Source of the DNA: an uncultured Actinomycetes bacterium
Lineage (GTDB): Bacteria > Actinomycetota > Acidimicrobiia > Acidimicrobiales > Ilumatobacteraceae
Direction of reading: 5' to 3'
Assembly: GCA_937927625.1 (NCBI GenBank)
Contig: CALBSD010000132.1
Span: 1-5,571 of the forward strand
Length of the DNA stretch: 5,571 nucleotides
Position numbers and translations under genes: made by a program
Notes under the pieces: generated by a model
Database searches by the model: none
Seen by the model: the letters and a program-made list of their open reading frames with translations, nothing else
What the model was told of the DNA's origin: nothing
Shown: positions 1 to 5,546 of the stretch, piece by piece
Layout: each line of letters begins with the position of its first letter
Position numbering within the stretch: the first letter of the stretch is position 1

Positions 1-373
1 TGCGCAAATGAACGGGCAACAGATTGCCCTTCTCTGGACTATCAAGAACAACACCAGGCACAAACGCCATGACGTAGAACGGTGCGCCATTCACTTCAAC
101 ATCGGTGCACAAACCCAAGGTACGAGGAACTGGAACGTTCGACTGGCCCACTGCCGAAATCAAACGATGTTCACGCGCCATGTCATGCGCCGTTGCAAGC
201 ACATGTCCCATTGGCGGACGACGCAACACCATCTGCATTCCGTTTGCATCAACAACGCGGAACGTGATGTTGCTACGTCCACCTGCGATGAGGTGATACG
301 TATACGGGCCTTGCGCCCCTTCGATATTGGCGTTCAGCCATTGCTCTACGCGCTGTTCGTCGATGCCCTGCAT
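1..373 (-). CDS. Phosphotransferase family protein (APH/choline-kinase fold), N-terminal part, cut by window edge
   Basis: The reverse strand is open from an ATG at 373 to the left edge, giving 124 codons of an incomplete gene. The translation begins MQGIDEQRVEQWL. It contains the glycine-rich nucleotide loop LIAGGRSNITFRV (residues 28-40), VLRRPP (49-54), GHVLATAHDMAREHRLISAV (56-75, the Glu-bearing helix), VPVPRTLGLC (80-89) and the hinge-like PFYVMAFVPG (98-107). This combination is typical of the APH-family (PF01636) kinases found beside or fused to acyl-CoA dehydrogenases (ACAD10/11 and FadE36-like). They are thought to phosphorylate small hydroxylated or hydroxyacyl substrates; the substrate here is unknown. 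The catalytic HxD and Mg-binding Asp regions would lie beyond the edge, so activity cannot be judged. The ATG is 21 nt after the stop of the hydrolase gene and in the same frame. No clear ribosome site is visible, and in-frame TTG codons at 379 and 394 are alternative starts. Translation coupled to the upstream gene is plausible. Confidence 0.88.
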   Translation of the reverse strand, partial: MQGIDEQRVEQWLNANIEGAQGPYTYHLIAGGRSNITFRVVDANGMQMVLRRPPMGHVLATAHDMAREHRLISAVGQSNVPVPRTLGLCTDVEVNGAPFYVMAFVPGVVLDSPEKGNLLPVHLR

Positions 374-394
374 AGGCAACGACCGTAGTGGCAA

Positions 395-1495
395 TTAACC
401 CGGGCGAACGACGCCGGTGACTCTGCCCCATCGGATTGCCGAGATTTTTACAACGTCGCCATATTGCGGTGCGTGCACCATCGTGCCATTACCTAAATAG
501 ATGCCGACATGGTGAATGGGAGAGCCTTGGAAAATCAGGTCACCAGCTTTTGCCAATTGCTTCGGAATCTTTGTGCCTGAGTTGTACTGACGGCGGGAGT
601 TTCGCGGAAGGCCCACGCCTGCTTTACCCCATGCCCAAGTTGTGAGACCCGAGCAGTCGAATGCGCGACCGGGCGTGCTCTGTCCGTATCGATATGGCAC
701 GCCCAATTGGCTTAATGCATTGCGCACGGCGGATTGTGCACGTGCTGATACTGATGGGATGTTGCTGTACCGCTTCTGAATAGACGAGTACTTGCTCTTG
801 TAACCATTTGCCTGTCGACGTGCATCAGCAAGCGCTGCAGCTTCACGGCGTTGGCGCTCTTCACGAACGAGGTCGATGAGATCGCCCTGCACTGTCGCTT
901 GCAACTGCTCATATTTCGCAGCGAGAGCCTCAGCCGCACCTTGACGCTTCTTCACATCAACCGCAACAGATTCAGCTTGTTTGCGCTTCTTCTCAAGAAG
1001 TGTTTTCTTCTTGGTGAGTTCAGTCGCAGTTGCGTCCAATGAGTCAGTGGTTAATGAGCCTTGGTTCATTGCAATCGATGTCAATTGGCTTCGTTGCAAT
1101 GCATCTTGTACGCCACCGGCAGATGCAAAGAGATTCGTGAGTGTTGAGTTACGACCGCCATGCATGAACTGCGTAACTGCGGAGTTGTACAAAGTGCCGC
1201 GCATCTCTGCCAACTTGGCTTCGGCAGCGGCGACATCCGCCTGCGCTTTTTTGATCTCGACCGACAGGTCCGCTTGCGATTGCAGTGCCTCGGAGTAGTT
1301 CTCTCCCAGCGCATCCATCTGCTCGGTGAGCTTTTCGAGTTGATCCGCGATGGCAGCCGCTTGGGCGCGCTTCTGGTCGATGGAGTCGGCGGATGCCCGG
1401 CCTGGAAGGACTGAAGGGGCCAAGAGAGACGTCGTCAGAACGAAGACCGAAACTGCTGACCTCAAGGGTCTGCGGGGTCTGCGGGTCGAAAACAT
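395..1495 (-). CDS. Secreted NlpC/P60 peptidoglycan endopeptidase with N-terminal coiled coil (RipA/CwlO-like)
   Basis: This is a cell-wall hydrolase, expected to cut within peptide stems of peptidoglycan (D-Glu to diamino-acid bond) outside the membrane. The longest open frame starts at ATG 1531 (378 aa). I prefer ATG 1495 (residue 13 of the long form, 366 aa) because it gives a standard signal peptide: a basic segment with RRPRRPLR, a hydrophobic core AVSVFVLTTSLLAPSVL, and an ASA|D cleavage site after long-form residue 48. A GGGG stretch lies just 5' of this ATG. Long-form residues about 50-245 are Ala/Glu/Lys/Gln-rich and heptad-like, as in PcsB/RipA/CwlO coiled coils. Residues about 262-378 are the NlpC/P60 domain, with catalytic Cys293 in FDCSG, His341 in HHVGIYLGNG and a third polar residue, His353, in MVHAP, so the triad looks intact. 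In known relatives the coiled coil is a regulatory arm, often controlled by FtsEX; that role here is inference. It lies downstream of guaA, co-directionally. Confidence 0.93.
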   Translation of the reverse strand: MFSTRRPRRPLRSAVSVFVLTTSLLAPSVLPGRASADSIDQKRAQAAAIADQLEKLTEQMDALGENYSEALQSQADLSVEIKKAQADVAAAEAKLAEMRGTLYNSAVTQFMHGGRNSTLTNLFASAGGVQDALQRSQLTSIAMNQGSLTTDSLDATATELTKKKTLLEKKRKQAESVAVDVKKRQGAAEALAAKYEQLQATVQGDLIDLVREERQRREAAALADARRQANGYKSKYSSIQKRYSNIPSVSARAQSAVRNALSQLGVPYRYGQSTPGRAFDCSGLTTWAWGKAGVGLPRNSRRQYNSGTKIPKQLAKAGDLIFQGSPIHHVGIYLGNGTMVHAPQYGDVVKISAIRWGRVTGVVRPG

Positions 1496-1505
1496 GACCC
1501 CATCA

Positions 1506-1521
1506 GGGTAGTTGTCTACCC
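1506..1521 (-). promoter_or_regulatory. Perfect 6-bp hairpin just upstream of the preferred hydrolase start
   Basis: GGGTAG and CTACCC form a 6-bp perfect inverted repeat around a 4-nt loop (TTGT on the plus strand). If translation starts at ATG 1495 the hairpin lies in the leader, ending 10 nt before that start. The CTACCC arm of the transcript could alternatively pair with the GGGGT that serves as the only candidate ribosome site, so two exclusive structures are possible. If translation starts at 1531 the hairpin is simply coding. No T-run follows, so it is not an intrinsic terminator. Function is inferred only. Confidence 0.35.
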
Positions 1522-1593
1522 GAAAACTCATGGGTCGTCGGCGCTAAAACCCTTGCAATACAACGGAAATAAGTCTTCAGACGGTCGGAAGTT

Positions 1594-3156
1594 CTATTCC
1601 CATTCGATGGTTCCGGGCGGCTTCGACGTCACGTCGTAGACCACTCGGTTGATGCCAGGCACCTCATTAATAATGCGATTCGACATCTTCTCCAACAAGT
1701 CGTACGGCAAGCGAGCCCAGTCGGCTGTCATTGCGTCGTCACTGGTAACAGCGCGAATGATGATGGGGCGGCCATAGGTACGCTCGTCACCCATCACTCC
1801 GACGCTGCGAATATCGGCGAGTACGGCAAATGATTGCCAGATCTCGCGCTCAAGCCCCGCGGCCTTCACCTCGTGGCGCACGATCTCATCAGCGTGCTGC
1901 AGGGTTGCAACTTTGTCGGGGGTGACTTCGCCAATGATGCGCACGCCAAGACCAGGACCAGGGAACGGCTGACGCCACACGATGTCATCCGACAATCCGA
2001 CTTCGATGCCAACCTTGCGAACTTCATCTTTGAACAATGCGCGTAATGGCTCACACAGTTTCAGTTCCATGTCGTCTGGCAGACCGCCAACATTGTGGTG
2101 GCTCTTGATGACTGCAGCAGTGCCGTCGTGTCCACCGCTCTCCACAATGTCGGGGTACAACGTTCCTTGCACAAGGAACTTCGCATCTGTGATGCCACCG
2201 GTGTGCTCTTCAAAGATGCGAACAAACAATTCACCAATTGCTTTGCGCTTTGCTTCAGGCTCCGTAATGCCTTTGAGTTTTTCGAAGAAGCGTTCGCCTG
2301 CGTCTACGTGAATGAGTTCAATCCCCATGCTGCGACGGAAGGTTTCAACAACCTGCTCGCTCTCACCACGACGCATCAGGCCCGTATCGACGTACACACA
2401 CGTGAGTTGTGAACCGATTGCACGATGCACGAGTGCAGCAGCAACAGAAGAGTCAACGCCTCCAGACAAACCACAAATGGCCCGTTCGGAGCCAACTAGT
2501 TCGCGAATTGCTGCGATCTGATCTTCAACGATGTTCGCCATCGTCCAGTCCTGGCGACAACCTGCAACTTCGACAAGGAATCGAACAAGGAGATCTTGTC
2601 CATGAGTGGAGTGCACTACTTCGGGGTGGTACTGCACGCCATAGATGCGACGCTCGTTGTTTTCGATGATTGCGTTTGGTGCATCGGGGGTGGAGCCGGT
2701 GGTGGTGAAACCTTGTGGCAGCTCGCTTACGAAGTCAAAGTGGCTCATCCACACATCAAGTGATGCAGGTGCATTGGCAGGCAGAAGAACTGAGTCGCCT
2801 GCGCGCGTCAATGTAGCGCGGCCGTATTCACCACGACCTCCGCGTGCAACAACGCCGCCCAACTGTTGCGAGACCAATTGGCAGCCATAGCAAATGCCCA
2901 AGATGGGAATTCCCATGTCATAAATCGCGGGATCAAGAATTGGCGCACCGTCAACATGGACACTCTTGGGACCGCCCGAGAGAATGATCGCCTTGGGGGC
3001 TTTCGCGCGCACCTCGTCGGCTGTGATGCGGTGAGGAACAATCTCTGAGTACACCTGCGCTTCGCGCACTCGGCGGGCGATGAGTTGGGCGTACTGAGCG
3101 CCAAAGTCAACGACCAGAACAACATCGTGATGACCCGAGGAGTTATTTGCGCTCAT
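1594..3156 (-). CDS. guaA: GMP synthase (glutamine-hydrolysing)
   Basis: This cytoplasmic enzyme of de novo guanine nucleotide synthesis converts XMP, ATP and glutamine to GMP. At 520 aa it has the normal full length. The class I glutamine amidotransferase domain (about residues 11-200) has nucleophile Cys89 in GICYGCQ, with His177 and Glu179 in VQYHPEV completing the triad. The ATP-pyrophosphatase domain follows (about 205-395) with the P-loop SGGVDSS at 231-237. The GMP synthase C-terminal dimerisation domain carries PFPGPGLGVRIIGE (397-410) and ends with the family signature SKPPGTIEWE. The position after YG in the nucleophile elbow is a second Cys (Cys92), where Met or a hydrophobic residue is commoner as far as I recall. 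The ATG at 3156 has no close Shine-Dalgarno sequence. A TAGGGT box ends 10 nt upstream, suggesting a very short or nearly absent leader. The gene is transcribed away from the small membrane protein gene across a 38-nt gap, and the hydrolase gene follows it. Confidence 0.98.
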   Translation of the reverse strand: MSANNSSGHHDVVLVVDFGAQYAQLIARRVREAQVYSEIVPHRITADEVRAKAPKAIILSGGPKSVHVDGAPILDPAIYDMGIPILGICYGCQLVSQQLGGVVARGGRGEYGRATLTRAGDSVLLPANAPASLDVWMSHFDFVSELPQGFTTTGSTPDAPNAIIENNERRIYGVQYHPEVVHSTHGQDLLVRFLVEVAGCRQDWTMANIVEDQIAAIRELVGSERAICGLSGGVDSSVAAALVHRAIGSQLTCVYVDTGLMRRGESEQVVETFRRSMGIELIHVDAGERFFEKLKGITEPEAKRKAIGELFVRIFEEHTGGITDAKFLVQGTLYPDIVESGGHDGTAAVIKSHHNVGGLPDDMELKLCEPLRALFKDEVRKVGIEVGLSDDIVWRQPFPGPGLGVRIIGEVTPDKVATLQHADEIVRHEVKAAGLEREIWQSFAVLADIRSVGVMGDERTYGRPIIIRAVTSDDAMTADWARLPYDLLEKMSNRIINEVPGINRVVYDVTSKPPGTIEWE

Positions 3157-3194
3157 GATTTGTTTAACCCTAGTTGGCGTGTGACGATGTCCCT
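3157..3194. promoter_or_regulatory. 38-nt divergent intergenic region, shared promoter zone of guaA and the small membrane protein
   Basis: Both flanking genes start outward from this gap, so it and their 5' ends must hold the promoters. For guaA (minus strand) a TANNNT-type -10 candidate, TAGGGT, occupies 3167-3172, with 10 nt to the ATG. A poor -35 (TAGGGA, minus strand 3190-3195) would sit 17 nt further upstream. This arrangement would give a leader of only a few nucleotides. For the plus-strand gene I see no convincing pair; TTGCGC (3147-3152) and TAGTTG (3171-3176), 18 nt apart, is a weak possibility. No Shine-Dalgarno is seen for either gene. Confidence 0.35.
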
Positions 3195-3620
3195 ATGCCC
3201 CGATTCGCTTCACTCGCCTGTGCCGTTCTTCTCACCACTGCACCCTTTGGTGCGGCCATGGCTCATGCCGCAGATTCCACCGACACGACTATGCCAATGG
3301 CTCCCGATGTCACGCTCATTACAGACACCGCTGTTTCTGCCAATTCAGTTGAAACCGCAGATTCAACTGTGATTACAGATCCAAACTTTGCCTACGACTT
3401 ACAGAACGATCCCTCTGAGTGCATCAATTCAAACCCTCGCCCCAACTGTGGCAAGAAGCCACAACAGGCAGGTGACCGTGGCGGTTCACTGCAGTACCTC
3501 ACATTCATCATCATGCTTGCTGGTGTTGGAGTCATTGCGACCGTTCTCATTCGAAATGTCATGAAGCGTGACCGCGCAATCGCAGCCAAGATGGCAGAGC
3601 AGGAAAAGTCCGCCGATTAG
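3195..3620 (+). CDS. Small secreted/membrane-anchored protein with Cys-x8-Cys-Gly motif, function unknown
   Basis: I do not recognise a named function. From ATG 3195 the product is 141 aa; the frame also has a TTG at 3174, but the ATG places a clean signal peptide at the very N-terminus. That signal has MPRF, the hydrophobic stretch ASLACAVLLTTAPFGAAMA, and an AHA|AD cleavage site after residue 25. A Thr/Ser/Asp-rich low-complexity stretch follows (about 26-62). Next is a short conserved-looking block, ECINSNPRPNCGKKP (75-89), with two cysteines nine positions apart (76 and 85) that could form a disulfide outside the cell. One transmembrane helix (about 99-119, LTFIIMLAGVGVIATVLI region) follows, then a highly charged cytoplasmic tail ending AEQEKSAD. 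Predicted topology is type I: N-terminus outside, tail inside. It is probably co-transcribed with the transporter that begins 9 nt after its stop. The compact Cys block next to a single helix resembles uncharacterised actinobacterial proteins I have an impression of, but I cannot verify a family. Confidence 0.8.
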   Translation: MPRFASLACAVLLTTAPFGAAMAHAADSTDTTMPMAPDVTLITDTAVSANSVETADSTVITDPNFAYDLQNDPSECINSNPRPNCGKKPQQAGDRGGSLQYLTFIIMLAGVGVIATVLIRNVMKRDRAIAAKMAEQEKSAD

Positions 3621-3629
3621 CGTTTGCCA

Positions 3630-4490
3630 ATGGGCATCATCTTCATTCTGATTAGCGGTGCCTCATTTGGCTTGCTCCCATGGTTTGCGCGAATCGCATA
3701 CAACCATGGAACTGAACCTCTCGGCATGCTGGCCGTGCGTTTTACTTTTGCCTCCGTCATTCTTTTACTCGCGCAGCGATTCCGTCAGTCCTCTTCCCCA
3801 CGACCTAACCGAAAGTTGAGCGTTCAACTCTTTTTGCTCGGCGCAGTGGGATATTCACCGCAAGCAACTTTCTTTTTCTTTGGTGTTGAACGCATTGACA
3901 CAAGTTTGGCAACTGTCATCTTCTACACGTACCCCGTTTTTGTTGTGCTTGCTAGTTGGCTTGTGTTCAAGCACACACCAAGTCTGCGAATGTCTGCATG
4001 TTTGATCGTCGCTGTCGTTGGAACCGCACTGACGGCTGGCCAAGTGAGCTCAGGGTCATGGCTCGGTGTTGCACTGATGTTCGGTGCGTCCGCTTGGTAC
4101 ACCGGTTACATCCTCATTAGTAGCAAGATCGTGAGTCACGCCGGTGCGTTCGTCTCGCTCACATATGTGATGGTCGGTGCAGCGACTGCACATCTCATCC
4201 TCTTGGGGGTGTTGCGGCCGTCATTGCCCCAAGACAAAACCGGATGGTGTGCTGTTTTAGCTGCGGCAATCGTTTCTACTGTTGTTGCAATGGGATTCTT
4301 CTTTGCTGGCGTGTCCCGCATCGGCCCAGGTGAGGCAGCGGTCTTCAGCACCATTGAGCCTGTTGTCTCTATCGGAGTCGGTGTGGTTGCACTGCACGAG
4401 CACCTCACACCAACACGCCTCATCGGAGCGATCTGCGTACTTGTCGGAGTCGCAGTGTTGGCTCAGTTATCGCGCGCCGATACGAAGTAG
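3630..4490 (+). CDS. EamA-family (DMT superfamily) transporter, ten membrane helices
   Basis: This is an integral inner-membrane protein of the drug/metabolite transporter superfamily, which mostly exports or exchanges small metabolites; the substrate cannot be read from the sequence. From ATG 3630 it has 286 aa, the usual length, with about ten hydrophobic helices arranged as two tandem EamA repeats (roughly residues 1-135 and 146-280). Repeat hallmarks include RIDTSLATVIFYTYPVFVVL at the end of repeat 1 and RIGPGEAAVFSTIEPVVSIG in repeat 2, followed by LHEHLTPTRLIGA. The equivalent first-repeat site reads VFKHTPS, so the common Glu is absent there. A TTG two codons upstream (3624) is an alternative start. 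AGGAAAAG at 3601-3608 is too far to serve either start, so coupling to the preceding gene (stop at 3620) is likely. Its last 28 nt overlap, on the opposite strand, the end of the two-helix membrane protein gene. Confidence 0.95.
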   Translation: MGIIFILISGASFGLLPWFARIAYNHGTEPLGMLAVRFTFASVILLLAQRFRQSSSPRPNRKLSVQLFLLGAVGYSPQATFFFFGVERIDTSLATVIFYTYPVFVVLASWLVFKHTPSLRMSACLIVAVVGTALTAGQVSSGSWLGVALMFGASAWYTGYILISSKIVSHAGAFVSLTYVMVGAATAHLILLGVLRPSLPQDKTGWCAVLAAAIVSTVVAMGFFFAGVSRIGPGEAAVFSTIEPVVSIGVGVVALHEHLTPTRLIGAICVLVGVAVLAQLSRADTK

Positions 4491-4996
4491 AACTCCAACG
4501 CCGACAACATGGCGGCATACGTTGCTTCTGTCTTCTCAGCCCGTGATGTTTCCCACCATGTGATGCGCATGGCAAGAACTGTAAGGAATGCAAGTACAGC
4601 GGCATCCGTTAACGCCACATGGCTAAGGGCCCAAATACCTGCGAATGACCCGCCTGGATTTTGCTGCCAGAACCACAGGAAGTTTGCACTCGCCTGCTGG
4701 TTTTGCAAGTACAACGAGAACGGTCCGATGACCTGCGACAAAGCCAACCATGTGAGAAGAATGGGCAAGAACATTGCACCAGCGCGAATGACCATCAGGA
4801 GACGTGGAGTTTCAGATCGGAACGGAAGAATCTGCTCAACGTTGACCCTTGACCATGCACGCTGATTGTGATGGTTGCGAAGATCGTCAACAAACATCTT
4901 GGCGCTTGCACCAAGTGAGTCGTTCTGCTTTGTGATGTTCAACCATTGGTCAACAGCAGCAACAGCATCGGCATGTGCGGAGGCGGATAAAGGCAT
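4463..4996 (-). CDS. Two-helix membrane protein of unknown function, partner of the upstream MotB/ExbD-like gene
   Basis: The product is 177 aa from ATG 4996. This start is set by AGGAG at 5004-5008 with a 7-nt spacer; the frame stays open upstream to an ATG at 5086, but that would run deep into the preceding gene. Residues 1-65 are soluble and mostly helical in character, with several Arg/His residues, so probably cytoplasmic. Helix 1 spans about 67-90 (AGAMFLPILLTWLALSQVIG). An external loop follows with the aromatic motif FLWFWQQ (106-112) and then NPGG. Helix 2 spans about 121-143 (IWALSHVALTDAAVLAFLTV), with Asp131 inside it. A charged, probably helical cytoplasmic tail follows (145-177). 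Positive charges flank the inner ends, supporting both termini inside. A two-helix protein beside a single-helix, Asp-bearing MotB/ExbD-like protein suggests a membrane complex. However, this protein is smaller than MotA/ExbB and shows no MotA signature I can identify. I recall similar LPILLTW/FLxxWQ proteins in Actinobacteria but cannot confirm a family. Confidence 0.85.
   Translation of the reverse strand: MPLSASAHADAVAAVDQWLNITKQNDSLGASAKMFVDDLRNHHNQRAWSRVNVEQILPFRSETPRLLMVIRAGAMFLPILLTWLALSQVIGPFSLYLQNQQASANFLWFWQQNPGGSFAGIWALSHVALTDAAVLAFLTVLAMRITWWETSRAEKTEATYAAMLSALEFYFVSARDN
4468..4482. repeat. Short inverted repeat in the convergent gene overlap
   Basis: TATCG and CGATA form a 5-bp inverted repeat around CGCGC, lying wholly within the tail-to-tail overlap of the transporter and two-helix protein genes. 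No T-run follows on either strand, so it lacks the hallmark of an intrinsic terminator. It may be chance in a GC-rich coding stretch. Confidence 0.25.
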
Positions 4997-5003
4997 GGGG
5001 TGA

Positions 5004-5008
5004 CTCCT
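5004..5008 (-). promoter_or_regulatory. Strong Shine-Dalgarno sequence overlapping the preceding stop codon
   Basis: AGGAG on the minus strand lies 7 nt before ATG 4996 and shares two bases with the TAG stop (5007-5009) of the upstream gene. It is the only strong ribosome site in the window. It decides the start of the two-helix protein and indicates translation coupled to the gene before it. Confidence 0.85.
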
Positions 5009-5546
5009 ATCGAGTGCAGTCTTCTGAGAGTTGTGGGCCACTGAATAACAAGTAGGTGACCATGAGATACGAACCTGCACCACCAACGGTCGTGTTCACT
5101 CCATCAACGTGCACGGATCTTGCGCCTGCAGTACGCATTTCGACTTGTTGAAGTAGTGGCGTACTGGCGCGCAATTGACTAAGTATGGACTGCGCGCGCG
5201 CATCGCCAGCACCAGGTGATTCCGATCCGCTAAATCCACCCATCACAATGACCAGCCCGGGCTTTGACGATTCTGGAGACCAGCCACGTTTAGCAATCTC
5301 CGAACCAATAGCCGATTCAATCGATGCACCACCACCGCGAATATTCTGCGGCACCCTCACTGCAAATTCAGCACAGCTGAGTTGGAATGTCTTGGGAGCT
5401 GTTGATTGAGGCGTAGGGGACGACGAAGTAATCACTGCGGACCCAAGGCCCACGATCATTAATGCAAGAAAAAGGTCAGCGTAGATCCAACCAGCGCCAT
5501 CCTCGCCCGAATTCGATTTTTGTCGAAAACCAAAACCTCTAGCCAC
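5007..5546 (-). CDS. Single-helix membrane protein with MotB/ExbD-like Asp helix and a divergent OmpA-like outer domain
   Basis: GTG 5546 gives 179 aa. A short polar cytoplasmic N-terminus leads into one transmembrane helix (about 19-39) beginning GWIYADLFLALMIVGLG. The YAD at 22-24 followed by a hydrophobic helix resembles the proton-carrying helix of MotB (classically YADFMTAMM), making Asp24 a candidate ion-binding residue. There is no cleavable signal, so the rest lies outside the cell. After a Ser/Thr/Pro linker (40-53), residues about 54-170 form an alpha/beta-looking domain. GLVIVMGGFSG (97-107), GDARAQSILSQL (114-125) and the final strand YLMVTYLLF (160-168) loosely follow the strand-helix pattern of OmpA/MotB peptidoglycan-binding domains. 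The usual GHTD-type residues are missing, so binding to wall is doubtful. Cys58 and Cys177 near the domain ends could pair. The frame stays open to the window edge, so a longer N-terminus is possible. GTG is favoured because it overlaps a stop in another frame (GTGGCTAG), which suggests coupling. The next gene follows after 10 nt. Confidence 0.8.
   Translation of the reverse strand: MARGFGFRQKSNSGEDGAGWIYADLFLALMIVGLGSAVITSSSPTPQSTAPKTFQLSCAEFAVRVPQNIRGGGASIESAIGSEIAKRGWSPESSKPGLVIVMGGFSGSESPGAGDARAQSILSQLRASTPLLQQVEMRTAGARSVHVDGVNTTVGGAGSYLMVTYLLFSGPQLSEDCTR

Noticed and set aside
8..388. Plus-strand open frame of 126 codons
   Set aside because: It is antisense to a clear phosphotransferase coding frame on the minus strand, and its translation is low-quality, rich in His/Arg/Thr/Asn/Cys with no recognisable domain.
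1466..1488. Imperfect tandem repeat of GGTCTGCGG-like units
   Set aside because: It corresponds to the Arg-Pro codons of the signal peptide (RRPRRPLR) and is best explained by the coding sequence.
1450..1495. Possible twin-arginine (Tat) signal in the hydrolase
   Set aside because: Arginine pairs are present, but the residues after them (PLRS) do not match the RRxFLK consensus. A general Sec signal peptide with an ASA cleavage site fits better.
1565..1590. GTCT/AGAC inverted repeat between guaA and the hydrolase as a terminator
   Set aside because: The stem is only 4 bp with a 2-nt loop and no following T-run, so it is too weak for an intrinsic terminator.
1496..1593. Large riboswitch (for example cyclic-di-AMP type) upstream of the wall hydrolase
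   Set aside because: Such riboswitches occur before wall hydrolases in some Actinobacteria, but at most 98 nt are available here and no matching architecture is visible beyond one 6-bp hairpin.
1834..2412. Several open frames antisense to or overlapping guaA
   Set aside because: They lie across an intact, strongly conserved guaA frame and show no domain, signal peptide or ribosome site.
4997..5086. N-terminal extension of the two-helix protein to ATG 5086
   Set aside because: It would overlap the preceding gene by about 80 nt, whereas ATG 4996 has a strong, well-spaced Shine-Dalgarno sequence.
4463..5546. Complete Zorya-type defence system
   Set aside because: The MotB-like helix is suggestive, but no MotA-like ZorA with a long tail and no helicase or nuclease effector gene is visible within the window.
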